A stretch of DNA of 64,000 nt from Mesorhizobium metallidurans STM 2683 (GCF_000350085.1 NZ_CAUM01000006.1:62001-126000), one strand, 5' to 3'. Shown: positions 1 through 9,121, numbered from the stretch's first letter. A program made the numbers and translations. Notes: generated by a model from the sequence alone, not told the origin.

Positions 1-278
1 AGCAGCGTGTCGCGCTGCGAGCGGGTCATGCCGCGATCGCCGGCACCGACCGGGAGGTCGATCTTCTCGTTCTTCTCCGCGATCACGATCGGATGGTTGG
101 TGCGATAATCGTCCGGAATGGCGCCTACCGTGACGCTGTCGCGCCTGAGGTCGGCGCAGCCGGTCAGCAATGCCGCGACCGCGACCGCCAGGACCGGGAT
201 GGCTTGCCGATAGAGTCGCGAACGGCCGGACCGCACTGCTGCAGTGATCGTCCTTGCCTTCGATGCTGACTGAGACAT
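1..278 (-). CDS. cpaD: CpaD-like Flp/Tad pilus assembly lipoprotein, 3' part missing
   Basis: The first 92 codons of a gene that runs off the left edge. The product opens with a basic stretch and a hydrophobic segment ending in a lipobox (LLTGC, Cys near residue 42), so it is probably an outer-membrane-targeted lipoprotein. A DYRTNHPI motif follows, which is characteristic of the CpaD family of Flp pilus biogenesis proteins. It lies 14 nt downstream of cpaC in the same direction, as in the usual cpaABCDEF order. In the family, CpaD works with the secretin CpaC at the outer membrane. Confidence is high for family; the C-terminal half cannot be assessed. Confidence 0.88.
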   Translation of the reverse strand, partial: MSQSASKARTITAAVRSGRSRLYRQAIPVLAVAVAALLTGCADLRRDSVTVGAIPDDYRTNHPIVIAEKNEKIDLPVGAGDRGMTRSQRDTL

Positions 279-292
279 GTCCGCTTCCCCGC

Positions 293-1822
293 TTACTTGT
301 AGATGAAGCCGACAACGCCGTGATAACGGCCATTGGGCCTGTCGGTCTGCATGGTGCCGTAGACGCGATTGACGCGGCCAAGAAACATGCCGGCGCCATC
401 GCTGGCGGCGTTGAAATTGTCGTCCGGCTTGGCAAGGTCGTTACGCGCCACCGGCTTCACCAGATATGGCGTTATGATGATCACGAGCTCGGTTTCGTTA
501 CGGACGAAGTCCCTGCTGCGGAAGAGAGCGCCAAGTACTGGAATCTTGGTCAGACCAGGCAGGCCGTTGACGGCCTGCCTAAGATCGTCGCGGACAAGGC
601 CGGCAATCATCATCGAGCCGCCCGAAGGAAGTTCCACCGTCGTATCGGCCAAGCGTTTGCGGAGCGAGAGGGCGTTCATGCCGGGGCTTGTTACGCCCTC
701 GGACAAAGATACGGATCCCTCCGTTGTCGGCTCGGAGACCGACGTCCTGACCTTCAGGCTGATGCGGCCGGGAGACAGCACCACGGGCTGGAACTCCAGG
801 CCAATGCCGTATTCGATCTTCTCGACTGTATACGTCTTCAAACCGGTCTGGTTATCGGTGGATACGGCTTGGGAAACGCTGTTCACCATATTATATTCGC
901 CGCCGACTTTGAAGGTCGCCTTCTCGCCGGATACGGCCGTCAATGTTGGCTCGGCGAGCGTTTTCATAACGCCTGACTGTTCCATGGCGTTGATGTAGGC
1001 CTGCAGCGTCGAGCTGCCGATTGCGAGGCCCGAGTTCGACAGCGACTTGCCTAAACCGGTGAAATTGTCGCTTATCGCGCCCCAGCTGATGCCGTTGCTG
1101 CCGCCATTGCCGACCATATTGACGCCGAGCTGCTTCATCACCGAGCGGCTGACTTCCGCAACCGTCACCTTAAGCGTCACCTGGTCGTCGCCGATGATCT
1201 GCAGCAGGTTGACGATCTTGCTGACCCGGCGCTCGGCATCCGGATTGTCTATGGCGACGCCAGCGTCGGCCGAGCCGCCGGCAGCGGTCTGTGAATACTG
1301 GCCCGTGGTCGCTTCGCCGCCGGACACGAATATGTTGGCCAAATCGGCGGCACGCTTGGCATCCAGCGGGGTGTCAACGGTCCCGGTCAGAACGACGTTG
1401 TCGTTCAGCAACTCGACCTTGACCTGAGACGACGGGATGAAGCGCTTGATATAGTCTTCCAGTCCGGCGACATCGCGTTCGACCGCCAGATCCAGGCTGG
1501 CGATCTGTTCGCCATTGGGACCGAAGACGAAGATATTGGTCTCGCCAACCTGCTTGCCGAACAGATAGATGCGCCTGGCGGTGCGGGTCACGGCATCGGC
1601 GACCGTCGGGTTGGCGACGAGAATGTCGTAGGCGTCGCTCGGCAGGTCGATGACCACCGATTTGTTCAATCCGAGCTTGACGCGCTGGGTGGCGGTCGAA
1701 GCCGTCACCTCGGCATTCCTGCCCGCCGCATTCGCTTCGACGAGGCCATGCGTATTCGTTGCAAGGAGAAACAGGCCGATTGCCGTAGCCAGATTGACCG
1801 GTAGTTTGTCGTTTAGCCTCAT
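293..1822 (-). CDS. cpaC: Flp/Tad pilus secretin CpaC (RcpA)
   Basis: A 509-residue type II/III secretion-type secretin forming the outer-membrane pore for the Flp pilus. A signal peptide spans about residues 1-33. Next is a pilus N-terminal domain (about 45-115), then a BON-like segment (about 118-175). The secretin core fills the C-terminal half and includes EPTLTAVSGEKATF, GGEYNM and VPVLGALFRSR-type motifs (here IPVLGALFRSRDF). The start overlaps the cpaB stop by 4 nt (ATGA), implying translational coupling. Length is normal for the family. The N-terminal domain is related to the separate protein encoded at 4031-4453. Confidence 0.95.
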   Translation of the reverse strand: MRLNDKLPVNLATAIGLFLLATNTHGLVEANAAGRNAEVTASTATQRVKLGLNKSVVIDLPSDAYDILVANPTVADAVTRTARRIYLFGKQVGETNIFVFGPNGEQIASLDLAVERDVAGLEDYIKRFIPSSQVKVELLNDNVVLTGTVDTPLDAKRAADLANIFVSGGEATTGQYSQTAAGGSADAGVAIDNPDAERRVSKIVNLLQIIGDDQVTLKVTVAEVSRSVMKQLGVNMVGNGGSNGISWGAISDNFTGLGKSLSNSGLAIGSSTLQAYINAMEQSGVMKTLAEPTLTAVSGEKATFKVGGEYNMVNSVSQAVSTDNQTGLKTYTVEKIEYGIGLEFQPVVLSPGRISLKVRTSVSEPTTEGSVSLSEGVTSPGMNALSLRKRLADTTVELPSGGSMMIAGLVRDDLRQAVNGLPGLTKIPVLGALFRSRDFVRNETELVIIITPYLVKPVARNDLAKPDDNFNAASDGAGMFLGRVNRVYGTMQTDRPNGRYHGVVGFIYK

Positions 1823-2634
1823 TTCCTTGTCCCCACTTCGGAAACTTCGCCCGATTTGATCAATCGTACCGTCCCGCGCCGCCCGTTGCCGGAAACAAGA
1901 TAATCGGCCTCGCCCAGATTCTTCTCCTGGGTGTCGGTGATCGACCGCAGCGCCAAGGTCAGGCGATCCGCCATCTGCTGCGCGACGGTGATGATCTCCG
2001 CCTGTTGCGCCGTCAGTTCCAGCGTGGCGGTCTGGCCGACCCTGGTCTTCTTGCCTTCCTCGTCCTCCTGGATGGTCTGGTCGATCGCCAGGACGCGGAT
2101 GTTCTTGAGGATGGTTTCGGTGGTGAAGCCGGCGGGCGCGCCGTTGGCGGCCTCGGATCTGCGGGTCATGATGACGTCGACGAAATCGTTGGGGAGGATG
2201 AAGCCGCCGGCCGAAGTGTCGGCCGCTATGGTTGTGGCGACGGCCCGCATGCCGGAAGGCAGGATCGACGACATGAAACTTTGTCCCTCGCCGATCAACT
2301 TGGAGCGCCGCAGCGGCTCACCGGCATACATCGCCACACGGGCGACGGCGCCTTTCAGCTTCTCCAGCGCTTCGGGCTCGGCGGCGCGGGTGATGAAATT
2401 CGCGTTGATGCCGTCAGCCGGCCAGGACTGCCAACTGATGTTGTTCTCAAGCTGGCTTCCCATCGTAACATCGCCGGACAGGACAAGGACGTCCTGCAGC
2501 GCGATCGCCGGCGCCTGGGGCCCGGCCTCGACGATTTGCGGCGGCGGAGCCGCCACCATGTTTTTCGCAACATAGCCAGCGCCACCCGCCGCAGCCACAG
2601 CCACGCCTAGAATAATCAGTCGGGATGCTGGCAT
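1819..2634 (-). CDS. cpaB: Flp pilus assembly protein CpaB (RcpC)
   Basis: A 271-residue periplasmic protein anchored by one N-terminal transmembrane segment (SRLIILGVAVAAAGGAGYVA). It carries a SAF domain, as known for CpaB/RcpC proteins that stabilise the secretin. The ATG at 2634 is chosen because the hydrophobic anchor begins directly after it and a GCGAGG ribosome-binding site lies 8 nt upstream. A start 19 codons further upstream adds an unlikely Pro/Arg-rich leader. It is the first gene of the cpaBC(D) run, separated from cpaA by about 190 nt that probably hold its promoter. Confidence 0.93.
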   Translation of the reverse strand: MPASRLIILGVAVAAAGGAGYVAKNMVAAPPPQIVEAGPQAPAIALQDVLVLSGDVTMGSQLENNISWQSWPADGINANFITRAAEPEALEKLKGAVARVAMYAGEPLRRSKLIGEGQSFMSSILPSGMRAVATTIAADTSAGGFILPNDFVDVIMTRRSEAANGAPAGFTTETILKNIRVLAIDQTIQEDEEGKKTRVGQTATLELTAQQAEIITVAQQMADRLTLALRSITDTQEKNLGEADYLVSGNGRRGTVRLIKSGEVSEVGTRK

Positions 2635-2827
2635 CTGTCCGAACCTCGCCCTTGGCAAACCATGTAGCCAAGCCGGACCTTGCAGCGGCAATCGTCAAAA
2701 CAAGGTTAATATAATGCTTACGATCGTGATTAATTTAACGTTTACACAAATTGGACGGATCGAGCCCGGGCACACAAAAAGGGGCTAAGCCGCCTGCTCA
2801 AAATCCGATGCTGGAGTGAGGCGAGGA

Positions 2828-3346
2828 TCAGGTTGTCAGTCTTGCGAGGGCCCAAGCCATCAGCGGCGAATCCGGAAAGGTGAGCAGCCCGCCAATGCCA
2901 AGTGCGATCCCATAGGGCACGCCGGTCGCGTCGTCGGCGAAGTGGCGCAAAAATGGGTTGTGGCTCGTAACGGCCGCGAGCGGCGATTTCCGATAGACGA
3001 GGATGGCAAGCGTCAGCAGGCCGCCGATGACTGTCGAGGTCACGAGATATTCGACGAGATGGATGTTCAACCCCATCCAGATGGCGGTGGCGGCCAGCAG
3101 CTTGGCGTCGCCGCCGCCCATGCCACCGAGCGCAAACAGACCGAACGTCACGGCGAGAACGAGGCCGCCGGCGGCGAAATGCCAGCCATAGGTTGCCCAG
3201 TCCATGCCCGTCAGCGGCGCGACCAAAGCGAAGACAACCACAAGCAGCACAGGCACGCGATTGGCGATCGTCATCGACAGCATGTCGGAAATCGCGGCGA
3301 AAAGCATGCAGAACGGAAAAACGACGAAGATCAGGGCTTCAAGCAT
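2828..3346 (-). CDS. cpaA: Flp prepilin peptidase CpaA (TadV), A24 family
   Basis: A 172-residue integral inner-membrane aspartic protease that cleaves the leader of Flp prepilins. Both catalytic aspartates of the A24 family are visible: Asp in FAAISDMLSMTIANR (about residue 20) and Asp in the GGGDAKLLAA motif (about residue 77). Five to six hydrophobic segments fit the family topology. This is the short TadV/CpaA form without the methylase domain. It lies downstream of pilA on the same strand but is separated from it by an intrinsic terminator, so much of its transcription is probably independent or read-through. Confidence 0.93.
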   Translation of the reverse strand: MLEALIFVVFPFCMLFAAISDMLSMTIANRVPVLLVVVFALVAPLTGMDWATYGWHFAAGGLVLAVTFGLFALGGMGGGDAKLLAATAIWMGLNIHLVEYLVTSTVIGGLLTLAILVYRKSPLAAVTSHNPFLRHFADDATGVPYGIALGIGGLLTFPDSPLMAWALARLTT

Positions 3347-3442
3347 CGGCGCGGGCCTATGGTCAACTGTACCTGGCCCAGCCTAGATATGTTCGATTAA
3401 CGATTGATGAGGCCGTGAGCTAAAAAACGGACCGGTACGACG

Positions 3443-3472
3443 AAAAAGGGCCGCCAGTGGGGCGGCCCTTTC
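3443..3472 (-). terminator. Intrinsic terminator downstream of pilA
   Basis: Read on the minus strand, GGGCCGCC pairs with GGCGGCCC across a five-base loop, and TTTTTC follows. It lies about 30 nt after the pilA stop codon and before cpaA. That fits high-level transcription of the major pilin with limited read-through into the assembly genes. Confidence 0.85.
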
Positions 3473-3499
3473 CGGAAAACGACCAGATGTCGTGATCTG

Positions 3500-3673
3500 T
3501 TACGAAGCGTCGTCGACCTTCTTGGCGATCTCGTTGAACTTGGTGTTCAAGGCAGTGCCCAGCTGGCCAGCGCCGACCATGATGGCAAGCGCGATGAGGG
3601 CGGCGATCAGACCATATTCGATAGCGGTCGCGCCGGATTCGTCCTTCACAAAACGTGCAATGAGATTAGACAT
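3500..3673 (-). CDS. pilA: Flp/Fap-type major pilin
   Basis: A 57-residue prepilin, too short for many gene callers. The leader MSNLIARFVKDESG is followed by the hydrophobic pilin helix starting ATAIEYGLIAALIALAI. Cleavage by CpaA would fall after the Gly at position 14, in the canonical G/ATAIEYGL context with Glu and Tyr at mature positions 5 and 6. A GGAG ribosome-binding site precedes the ATG by 9 nt. It heads the cpa locus, is followed by an intrinsic terminator, and has a CtrA-like site upstream (3819-3834). It is the expected structural subunit of the pilus built by the neighbouring genes. Confidence 0.95.
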   Translation of the reverse strand: MSNLIARFVKDESGATAIEYGLIAALIALAIMVGAGQLGTALNTKFNEIAKKVDDAS

Positions 3674-3818
3674 CGAGAACTCCTACTCCACGTGTTACAG
3701 CAATTCCGTCAACTTCTCTTGGCGGCTGATCGGATGCTGCCAATCTATGGAGAAGCTCTTTCGATCGGCTTAATAAACAGCCTTACCGATTCCTTTCCCG
3801 CTTCAAGGGCATTGTGTG

Positions 3819-3834
3819 GTTAACCATCGGCTAA
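3819..3834 (-). promoter_or_regulatory. Candidate CtrA-binding site upstream of pilA
   Basis: On the minus strand the sequence reads TTAG, seven bases, TTAAC. This is one mismatch from the CtrA consensus TTAA-N7-TTAAC with exact spacing. It lies 146 nt upstream of the pilA start. CtrA activates pilA in Caulobacter, so the site is plausible, but a single near-match is weak evidence. The rest of the 357-nt gap between pilA and the plus-strand gene at 4031 shows no gene. Confidence 0.4.
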
Positions 3835-4030
3835 AGTAACGCCAAGAGCCTGAGACGCGGATCAACGGCCCTAAAAGACCGGGTTCCGGGATTAGAGCTC
3901 GGGGGGGCCGGCCGCGCAAGCCGATCACAAGGTTCTCCCGTCACCCTTCGGGAGTTCCCATTCGCTTAACCGTTGGTTCACCAATCTCCTTCATATTCCG
4001 TTGAACAGTTTGACGCCGGGGAGCGCTTCA

Positions 4031-4453
4031 ATGATCGGGCCGAAATCGTCATTTTCGATTGCCGCGTTTCTGGCCGCCACGGCCTTTGTCGTGCCGGCCA
4101 AGGCCGGCGCCGGCATCGAGGTCACGATGAACCAGGCCAAGATCGTCAAATTGTCACGCCCCGCGGACACCGTCGTCGTCGGCAATCCGGCGATCGCCGA
4201 CGCGTCCGTGCAGGACGCCTCGACGATCGTGCTGACGGGCAAGGGCTTCGGCGTCACCAACCTCGTCGTCCTCGATCAGGAGGGCAGCCCGATCGTCGAC
4301 GAGCAGATCACCGTCGTGCGGCAAGCCGCTGCGTCGGTACGCATCTATCGGCGTGCCGAGGTGCAGACTATGTCCTGCGCGCCCTATTGCGAAAGCTCGT
4401 ACAAGAGCGAAGCGGAGAAGACCTCCGAAGCCGAGATGAACGCCAGCCGGTAG
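4031..4453 (+). CDS. Stand-alone pilus/secretin N-terminal domain protein
   Basis: A 140-residue exported protein. A signal peptide (about residues 1-27, ending VVPAKAGA) is followed by one domain of about 75 residues. That domain resembles the N-terminal pilus-formation domain of CpaC, with matching motifs such as VGNPAIADA here and VANPTVADA in CpaC. There is no secretin pore domain. The C-terminal tail has a CAPYC cysteine pair and is rich in Glu, Lys and Ser. The ATG at 4031 is preferred because the signal peptide begins there and GGGGAG lies 8 nt upstream. It sits beside the Tad locus and the TadE-like genes, so a periplasmic role in pilus assembly is likely but unproven. Confidence 0.75.
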   Translation: MIGPKSSFSIAAFLAATAFVVPAKAGAGIEVTMNQAKIVKLSRPADTVVVGNPAIADASVQDASTIVLTGKGFGVTNLVVLDQEGSPIVDEQITVVRQAAASVRIYRRAEVQTMSCAPYCESSYKSEAEKTSEAEMNASR

Positions 4454-4621
4454 GCGATCGGACTGTTCTCTTCTTCATTATTTCGATTTCGCCGAAATGC
4501 CGCCGCGGTTATCGGCCGGTTAAAATCCTTCCGAAGAATTTATCGGCCATCCAAACTGGACCTCAATGGATTTCCGCTAATGATCCTGCCGACACCGCGT
4601 CAGGATCGGCAGGAACAGGGT

Positions 4622-5182
4622 ATGGGCAAAGCAGGACGAACAGGCTTTTTCGGGCGCTTCGCCCAGGACCGGCGCGGCAGCACGGCGCTGGAATTCGCGA
4701 TGCTTGCCCTTCCGTTCGCCCTCCTTGTCTTCGCCATCCTGGAGAGCTGCATTTCATTTGCCGCGCAAGAGGTGATGGCAAATGCCGCCGACGACGTCGC
4801 CCGTCAGCTGCGGACCGGCCAGATAAGAAAGGCCAATGTGACCGACGCCTCGATAAAGCAGATGATCTGCGGCCGGCTGGAGGTCATGGTGGCCAAGAAC
4901 TGCCCGGGCTTGCTGGTGGACCTGCGCGAATTCCAGAGCTTTGCCGACGCGGCCACCGCAGGCTTCAAGATCACAACGGCCGGCGACATTGAGCTGACGG
5001 GCACGAGCCCCACGACCTTTACGGTGGCTCCGGGGCTGGCTGAATCAAAAAATATGCTGCGGGTCTTCTACAAATGGCCTGTCATGACCGATTTCATGGC
5101 GAAGTCGATGGCCAATCTGAAAGACGGCAACACCCTGCATTTCGCATCGGTCACCTGGCAGAACGAGCCGTTCGACAACTGA
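4622..5182 (+). CDS. TadE-family pseudopilin-like membrane protein
   Basis: A 186-residue protein. A short basic leader (FAQDRRGSTALEFAMLALPF) is followed by one transmembrane segment (about residues 24-45). The pattern R-G-S-T-A-L-E-F is the TadE/TadF prepilin-like signature that CpaA-type peptidases process after the Gly. The rest is periplasmic and contains Cys residues near 76 and 87. The ATG at 4622 has an AGGAACAGGG ribosome-binding site; an upstream ATG at 4580 is possible. It is followed 34 nt later by a second TadE-like gene, so the two are probably co-transcribed minor pilins of the Tad system. Confidence 0.85.
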   Translation: MGKAGRTGFFGRFAQDRRGSTALEFAMLALPFALLVFAILESCISFAAQEVMANAADDVARQLRTGQIRKANVTDASIKQMICGRLEVMVAKNCPGLLVDLREFQSFADAATAGFKITTAGDIELTGTSPTTFTVAPGLAESKNMLRVFYKWPVMTDFMAKSMANLKDGNTLHFASVTWQNEPFDN

Positions 5183-5216
5183 AGCTTCACCGATGCAGTG
5201 GGAAAAGGACAGGGGC

Positions 5217-5837
5217 ATGGTTCGTGCGGGGGCACTTGTGGGAATCGCCGGGATCTATTCGAGAGCAAACCGGTTCTGCCGCGATCGCCGCGGCGTCGCG
5301 GCCATCGAGTTTGCCTTGATCGTGCCTGTCCTGCTGGTCATGTATTTCGTGACCATGGAAGCGTCGCAGGCAATCGAGACCAGCAAAAAGGTCAGCCGCA
5401 TCGGCAGCATGGTGGCCGATCTCGTCACCCAGCAGCAGTCCGTCAAGACCGCCGATCTCGATGCGATCATGCAGATCGGCAACTCCACCCTTCGGCCCTA
5501 TAACCGCTCGACCCCCAAAATCATCATCACCGCAATCCAGGTCACCGACGAGACGACGCCAAAGGTGCAAGTCGCCTGGTCGCGCAAGATGGTCAATGGC
5601 GCCTTCAGTGCCGATGCCGCGAAGAACTCCATCACCACGATCCCGGATACGCTCAAGATCAAGGGCACTTTCCTCGTTCGGGTCGAAAGCAATCTCTCTT
5701 ACCAGCCGATCATCACCTGGTCGGCGGACAGCGAAAATCGGCTTGGGTTGAGCACCGCCTTCGCTAACATCTCCATGGGTGAAACCTACTATCTCAGGGC
5801 ACGCAGGAGCCCGACGATCCCCTGCGGCGACTGCTGA
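5217..5837 (+). CDS. TadE/TadG-like pilus-associated membrane protein
   Basis: A 206-residue protein with the same architecture as its upstream neighbour. A basic leader with RDRRGVAAIEFALIVPVLL forms the TadE-like signature and transmembrane segment (about residues 25-48). A periplasmic region follows, ending in a Cys-containing tail (IPCGDC). The start at 5217 is preferred because AAAGGA lies 7 nt upstream; an ATG at 5193 would add eight residues. In Tad systems TadE and TadF are minor pseudopilins and TadG is a larger tip-associated protein. The length here is closer to TadE/F. It is convergent with the binding-protein gene at 5851. Confidence 0.82.
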   Translation: MVRAGALVGIAGIYSRANRFCRDRRGVAAIEFALIVPVLLVMYFVTMEASQAIETSKKVSRIGSMVADLVTQQQSVKTADLDAIMQIGNSTLRPYNRSTPKIIITAIQVTDETTPKVQVAWSRKMVNGAFSADAAKNSITTIPDTLKIKGTFLVRVESNLSYQPIITWSADSENRLGLSTAFANISMGETYYLRARRSPTIPCGDC

Positions 5838-5850
5838 AACGATTTGGCCG

Positions 5851-6780
5851 CTATCTATCGTTGATGGTCGCGATGCCTGACACCCAGCGCACGACGGCCG
5901 CGGCCATCGCGTAATCCTGCGGACGGGCAACGGTGAACCCGCCGGAATGTTTCGTTTCCAGAAGATCGTAGATGTCCGGCGACATCGATCCGAGGTTGGT
6001 GAGGAACACGGTGAGCCGCCGCTTGGCCTCGGGGTCGAGATCGCTGCGCACCGCATGGGGCCTATACCGCAGCAACCCGGACCTCCACACGACCTGAAGT
6101 GCCGTCTTCGAAAGTCCTGCCGCTTCCAGCCTGGCCACGGTGCCGCCCGCAATATCCGGCTGGCCGTCGGCTGCCGACGGCATCCAGCCGAACAGCGCAT
6201 CGGCCTCGCCGTCGACCAGCATTGCTTCAGCCGCCGCGGCCGAACTGGCGTGCGTCAGAAACGGCGCGTCCTCGGCGACCTTGACGCCTTCGGCGGCCAA
6301 TCCGGCAAGCGGCAAGAGCGAGCCGCCGACGCTGTCCGACGGCGCCATGACGATGCTGTGCGCTTCCATCGCCGCCAGACCGGGGACCTTGCCGTCCCGC
6401 GTCAGCAGAACCGATCGGATGCCGATTCCGCCGTCGGAATCGACCGGCGCCACGAGAGGTTCGATGCAGCCGCAGCGTTCGGACGCGGTGGCGTAGGCGG
6501 TCGCCGAATAGACCGCATATTCGATGCGGGCATCGGCCTGTGCCTCGATCAACGCCGCATAATCGCGGGCAACGACGAACTCCACCTTCATGCCAAGCGC
6601 CTTGGTGTAGGCGTCCGTCAGCAGCGCCAGACCCGGAACGGTGTTGCCGGCGCCGGGTTCTGCGACGATGCCGATGCGGAACGTACCGATGTCGTCCCGC
6701 CAATCGGCGCGCGCCGGGCCGAGCCAGGACGCGCCAAGCAACGCCAGGATGGCAGCGGAGGCCTTCAAGGCATGTTTCAT
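5851..6780 (-). CDS. PhnD-like periplasmic phosphate/phosphonate-type binding protein (orphan)
   Basis: A 309-residue exported solute-binding protein. A Sec signal peptide (about residues 1-25, ending GPARA) precedes a PhnD/SsuA/transferrin-like fold, with motifs such as [12 protein letters not shown] near the start and [13 protein letters not shown] in the hinge region. The family binds phosphonate, phosphite or related oxyanions in ABC uptake. No permease or ATPase gene is adjacent, so it is an orphan: it may feed a remote transporter or act as a sensor. A GAGGGGAA ribosome-binding site precedes the ATG. It diverges from deoB and converges on the TadE-like gene. The substrate cannot be told from sequence. 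Confidence 0.8.
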   Translation of the reverse strand: MKHALKASAAILALLGASWLGPARADWRDDIGTFRIGIVAEPGAGNTVPGLALLTDAYTKALGMKVEFVVARDYAALIEAQADARIEYAVYSATAYATASERCGCIEPLVAPVDSDGGIGIRSVLLTRDGKVPGLAAMEAHSIVMAPSDSVGGSLLPLAGLAAEGVKVAEDAPFLTHASSAAAAEAMLVDGEADALFGWMPSAADGQPDIAGGTVARLEAAGLSKTALQVVWRSGLLRYRPHAVRSDLDPEAKRRLTVFLTNLGSMSPDIYDLLETKHSGGFTVARPQDYAMAAAVVRWVSGIATINDR

Positions 6781-6935
6781 GCGTTCCCCTCGCCGGTTTC
6801 ATCGAGCCATGCCATTTCGGCAATCGCTGTGCCTCACTATCGCGCCATGCCGTTGCCGTTTGGTTTCCGAATTGCCAATGGCAGCGCGGCCCCCTATGTC
6901 TGGGCCAACAGACAGAGAATAATGAATTCCCGACA

Positions 6936-8174
6936 ATGGCGCGCGCCTTCCTTTTCGTTCTCGATTCCTTCGGCATCGGCGGCGCAGCCGACGCCGAGCG
7001 CTATGGCGACGCCGGCGCCAATACATTCGGCCACATCGCCATGGCCTGCGCCGAAGGCCGCGGGGATCGCGCGGGCTTGCGCAAAGGACCGCTCGCCGTA
7101 CCCAACATGTTCTCGCTCGGGCTTGCCCGTGCGGCCGAGACCGCGACAGGGCTGAAACTCGGCAACGGCGAGTTGCCGCAGGCGGCAGCCTTTCATGGGG
7201 CGGCGCAGGAAGTCTCCAGCGGCAAGGACACGCCGTCGGGCCACTGGGAAATCGCCGCCCTGCCGGTTCGCTTCGACTGGGGCTATTTCCCGGACACGGT
7301 TCCTGCCTTTCCAGCCGAACTGACCGAAGCAATCATCCGGGAAGGAAAGGTGCCGGGCATTCTCGGCAATTGCCACGCCCCGGGCACCGAGATCATCGAG
7401 CGGTTCGGCGAGGAGCACATCCGCACCGGCAAGCCGATCTGCTACACCTCCGTCGATTCGGTGCTGCAGATCGCCGCCCATGAAACTCACTTCGGCCTGC
7501 AGCGGCTCTACGAATTCTGCAAGGTGGTGCGCAGGCTGGTCGATCCGCTGAACATCGGCCGCGTCATCGCACGGCCCTTCATCGGGGAAAACGCGGGCGG
7601 CTTCGAACGGACGCACAACCGCCGCGACTACGCCGTGCCGCCGCCGGAACCGACCTTGCTCGACAGGCTGACGGCGCGCGGCAGCCAAGTCATCGCTGTC
7701 GGCAAGATCGGCGACATCTTCGCCCATCGCGGCATCTCGGAGGTGCGCAAGGCTGCCGGCAATATGGCGATGTTCGACCAGGCACTGGGCGCGATGGACG
7801 ACGCGGGCGACGGCGATCTCGTCTTTGCCAATTTCGTCGATTTCGACACCGAGTTCGGCCATCGCCGCGACGTCGCCGGCTATGCGGCGGCACTCGAGGC
7901 CTTCGACCGACGCCTGCCCGAAGCACTGGCCAAATTGAAGCAGGGCGACCTGCTCATCCTCACGGCGGACCACGGCAACGATCCGACCTGGCGCGGCACC
8001 GACCACACGCGCGAATGCATTCCGGTGATCGGCACCGGACCGGGGTTGAAGGGCGGCGATATCGGGCCGCGAGCAACCTTCGCCGACATCGGTGAAACCG
8101 TCGCCGAGCATCTCGGGCTGGCGCGCGGCCGTCACGGCACCTCCTTCCATGCAACGATAGGCGCCCATGCCTGA
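6936..8174 (+). CDS. deoB: Phosphopentomutase
   Basis: A 412-residue cytoplasmic metalloenzyme that interconverts (deoxy)ribose 1-phosphate and 5-phosphate in nucleoside salvage. The alkaline-phosphatase-superfamily metal-binding start [19 protein letters not shown] is present. [11 protein letters not shown] contains the phosphoacceptor Thr region, and [11 protein letters not shown] and [10 protein letters not shown] carry C-terminal metal ligands. Length is normal for the family (about 400). The ATG at 6936 is set by the conserved N-terminus, [13 protein letters not shown]. The upstream open frame from 6540 is antisense to the binding-protein gene and is not part of the protein. The 3' end overlaps mutM by 8 nt. 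Confidence 0.95.
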   Translation: MARAFLFVLDSFGIGGAADAERYGDAGANTFGHIAMACAEGRGDRAGLRKGPLAVPNMFSLGLARAAETATGLKLGNGELPQAAAFHGAAQEVSSGKDTPSGHWEIAALPVRFDWGYFPDTVPAFPAELTEAIIREGKVPGILGNCHAPGTEIIERFGEEHIRTGKPICYTSVDSVLQIAAHETHFGLQRLYEFCKVVRRLVDPLNIGRVIARPFIGENAGGFERTHNRRDYAVPPPEPTLLDRLTARGSQVIAVGKIGDIFAHRGISEVRKAAGNMAMFDQALGAMDDAGDGDLVFANFVDFDTEFGHRRDVAGYAAALEAFDRRLPEALAKLKQGDLLILTADHGNDPTWRGTDHTRECIPVIGTGPGLKGGDIGPRATFADIGETVAEHLGLARGRHGTSFHATIGAHA

Positions 8175-9057
8175 GCTGCCGGAAGTCGAAACGGTGCGGC
8201 GTGGCCTGCAGCCGGTGCTGGAAGGCGCACGCATCGCCCGCGTCGAGGCGCGCCGGCCAGACCTCAGATTTCCGTTTCCGGAAAGATTTTCGGAGCGGCT
8301 GACCGGCAAGACGATCACGGCGCTCGGCCGCCGGGCCAAATACCTGACGATGCATCTGGACGGCGGTCCGGTGCTGATCTGCCATCTCGGCATGTCGGGT
8401 TCGTTCCGCATCGAAACGGCCGACAGCAGCGACCTGCCGGGCGTGTTCTATCACGAGCGCTCGAAAAGTGCCGCGCACGATCATGTCGTGTTCGATGTCG
8501 TCTCGCCGGAAGGCGGCCGATCGCGCGTGATCTTCAACGACCCGCGCCGCTTCGGTTTCATGCTGTTTTCGGAAGGGGCGCCCGACACGCATCCGATGCT
8601 GACCGGGCTCGGCGTCGAGCCGACAGGCAATGCGCTGGACGGCGCGCTGCTCGCCTCGCTGCTCAAAGGTCGCAGATCACCGTTGAAGGCGGCACTGCTC
8701 GACCAGCGGCTGATCGCGGGATTGGGCAATATATATGTGTCGGAAGCGCTGTGGCGCGCCGGCCTGTCGCCGCTGCGCGAGGCGGGCACCGTCGCCAAGG
8801 CCGGGAAGAAGGCTGGCGAGCAGGCTGAACGCCTCGCCGCGGCGATCCGTTCGGTTATCGCCGATGCAATCGCCGCCGGCGGATCGTCGCTGCGCGACTA
8901 TATGCAGACCGATGGCTCACTGGGTTATTTCCAGCATTCGTTCGCGGTTTACGATCGGGAAGGCGAACCCTGCTCCAAGCCTGGTTGCGGCGGCCATATC
9001 GAGCGCATCGTGCAAAGCGGGCGCTCGACCTTCTATTGCCGGACCTGCCAGGGGTAA
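8167..9057 (+). CDS. mutM: Formamidopyrimidine-DNA glycosylase
   Basis: A 296-residue base-excision repair enzyme that removes 8-oxoguanine and formamidopyrimidines and has AP-lyase activity. The N-terminus [14 protein letters not shown] supplies the catalytic Pro2 and Glu3. A conserved lysine is in LGRRAKYL, and a helix-two-turn-helix region follows (about 150-230). The C-terminal zinc finger has CSKPGC and YCRTC cysteine pairs. Length is typical. It overlaps deoB by 8 nt, suggesting co-transcription. The mutM - enoyl-CoA hydratase - rpsT - dnaA order matches what I recall from other rhizobia. Confidence 0.97.
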   Translation: MPELPEVETVRRGLQPVLEGARIARVEARRPDLRFPFPERFSERLTGKTITALGRRAKYLTMHLDGGPVLICHLGMSGSFRIETADSSDLPGVFYHERSKSAAHDHVVFDVVSPEGGRSRVIFNDPRRFGFMLFSEGAPDTHPMLTGLGVEPTGNALDGALLASLLKGRRSPLKAALLDQRLIAGLGNIYVSEALWRAGLSPLREAGTVAKAGKKAGEQAERLAAAIRSVIADAIAAGGSSLRDYMQTDGSLGYFQHSFAVYDREGEPCSKPGCGGHIERIVQSGRSTFYCRTCQG

Positions 9058-9062
9058 GCTAA

Positions 9063-9108
9063 TGCATGTCGCGCAAAAGTGTGCAGCGGTTTTGCGATAA
9101 CGACATGC
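9063..9108 (-). repeat. Family B palindromic repeat, single inverted copy
   Basis: A 46-bp imperfect palindrome with outer arms TGCATGTCG/CGACATGCA and inner arms GCAAAA/TTTTGC. It is the reverse complement of the units found four times at 12875-13090 and once, interrupted, at 14497-14567. It starts 5 nt after the mutM stop codon, so as RNA it would form a 3' hairpin on the mutM transcript. Most of the 154-nt gap before the next gene is repeat. Confidence 0.85.
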
Positions 9109-9121
9109 ATAAAAACAAGAA

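Noticed and set aside
254..976. 240-codon open frame at the left edge
   Set aside because: It is antisense to cpaC, which has clear secretin motifs on the minus strand.
6540..6935. Extended N-terminus of DeoB (132 extra codons)
   Set aside because: These codons are antisense to the PhnD-like gene and precede a conserved [13 protein letters not shown] start.
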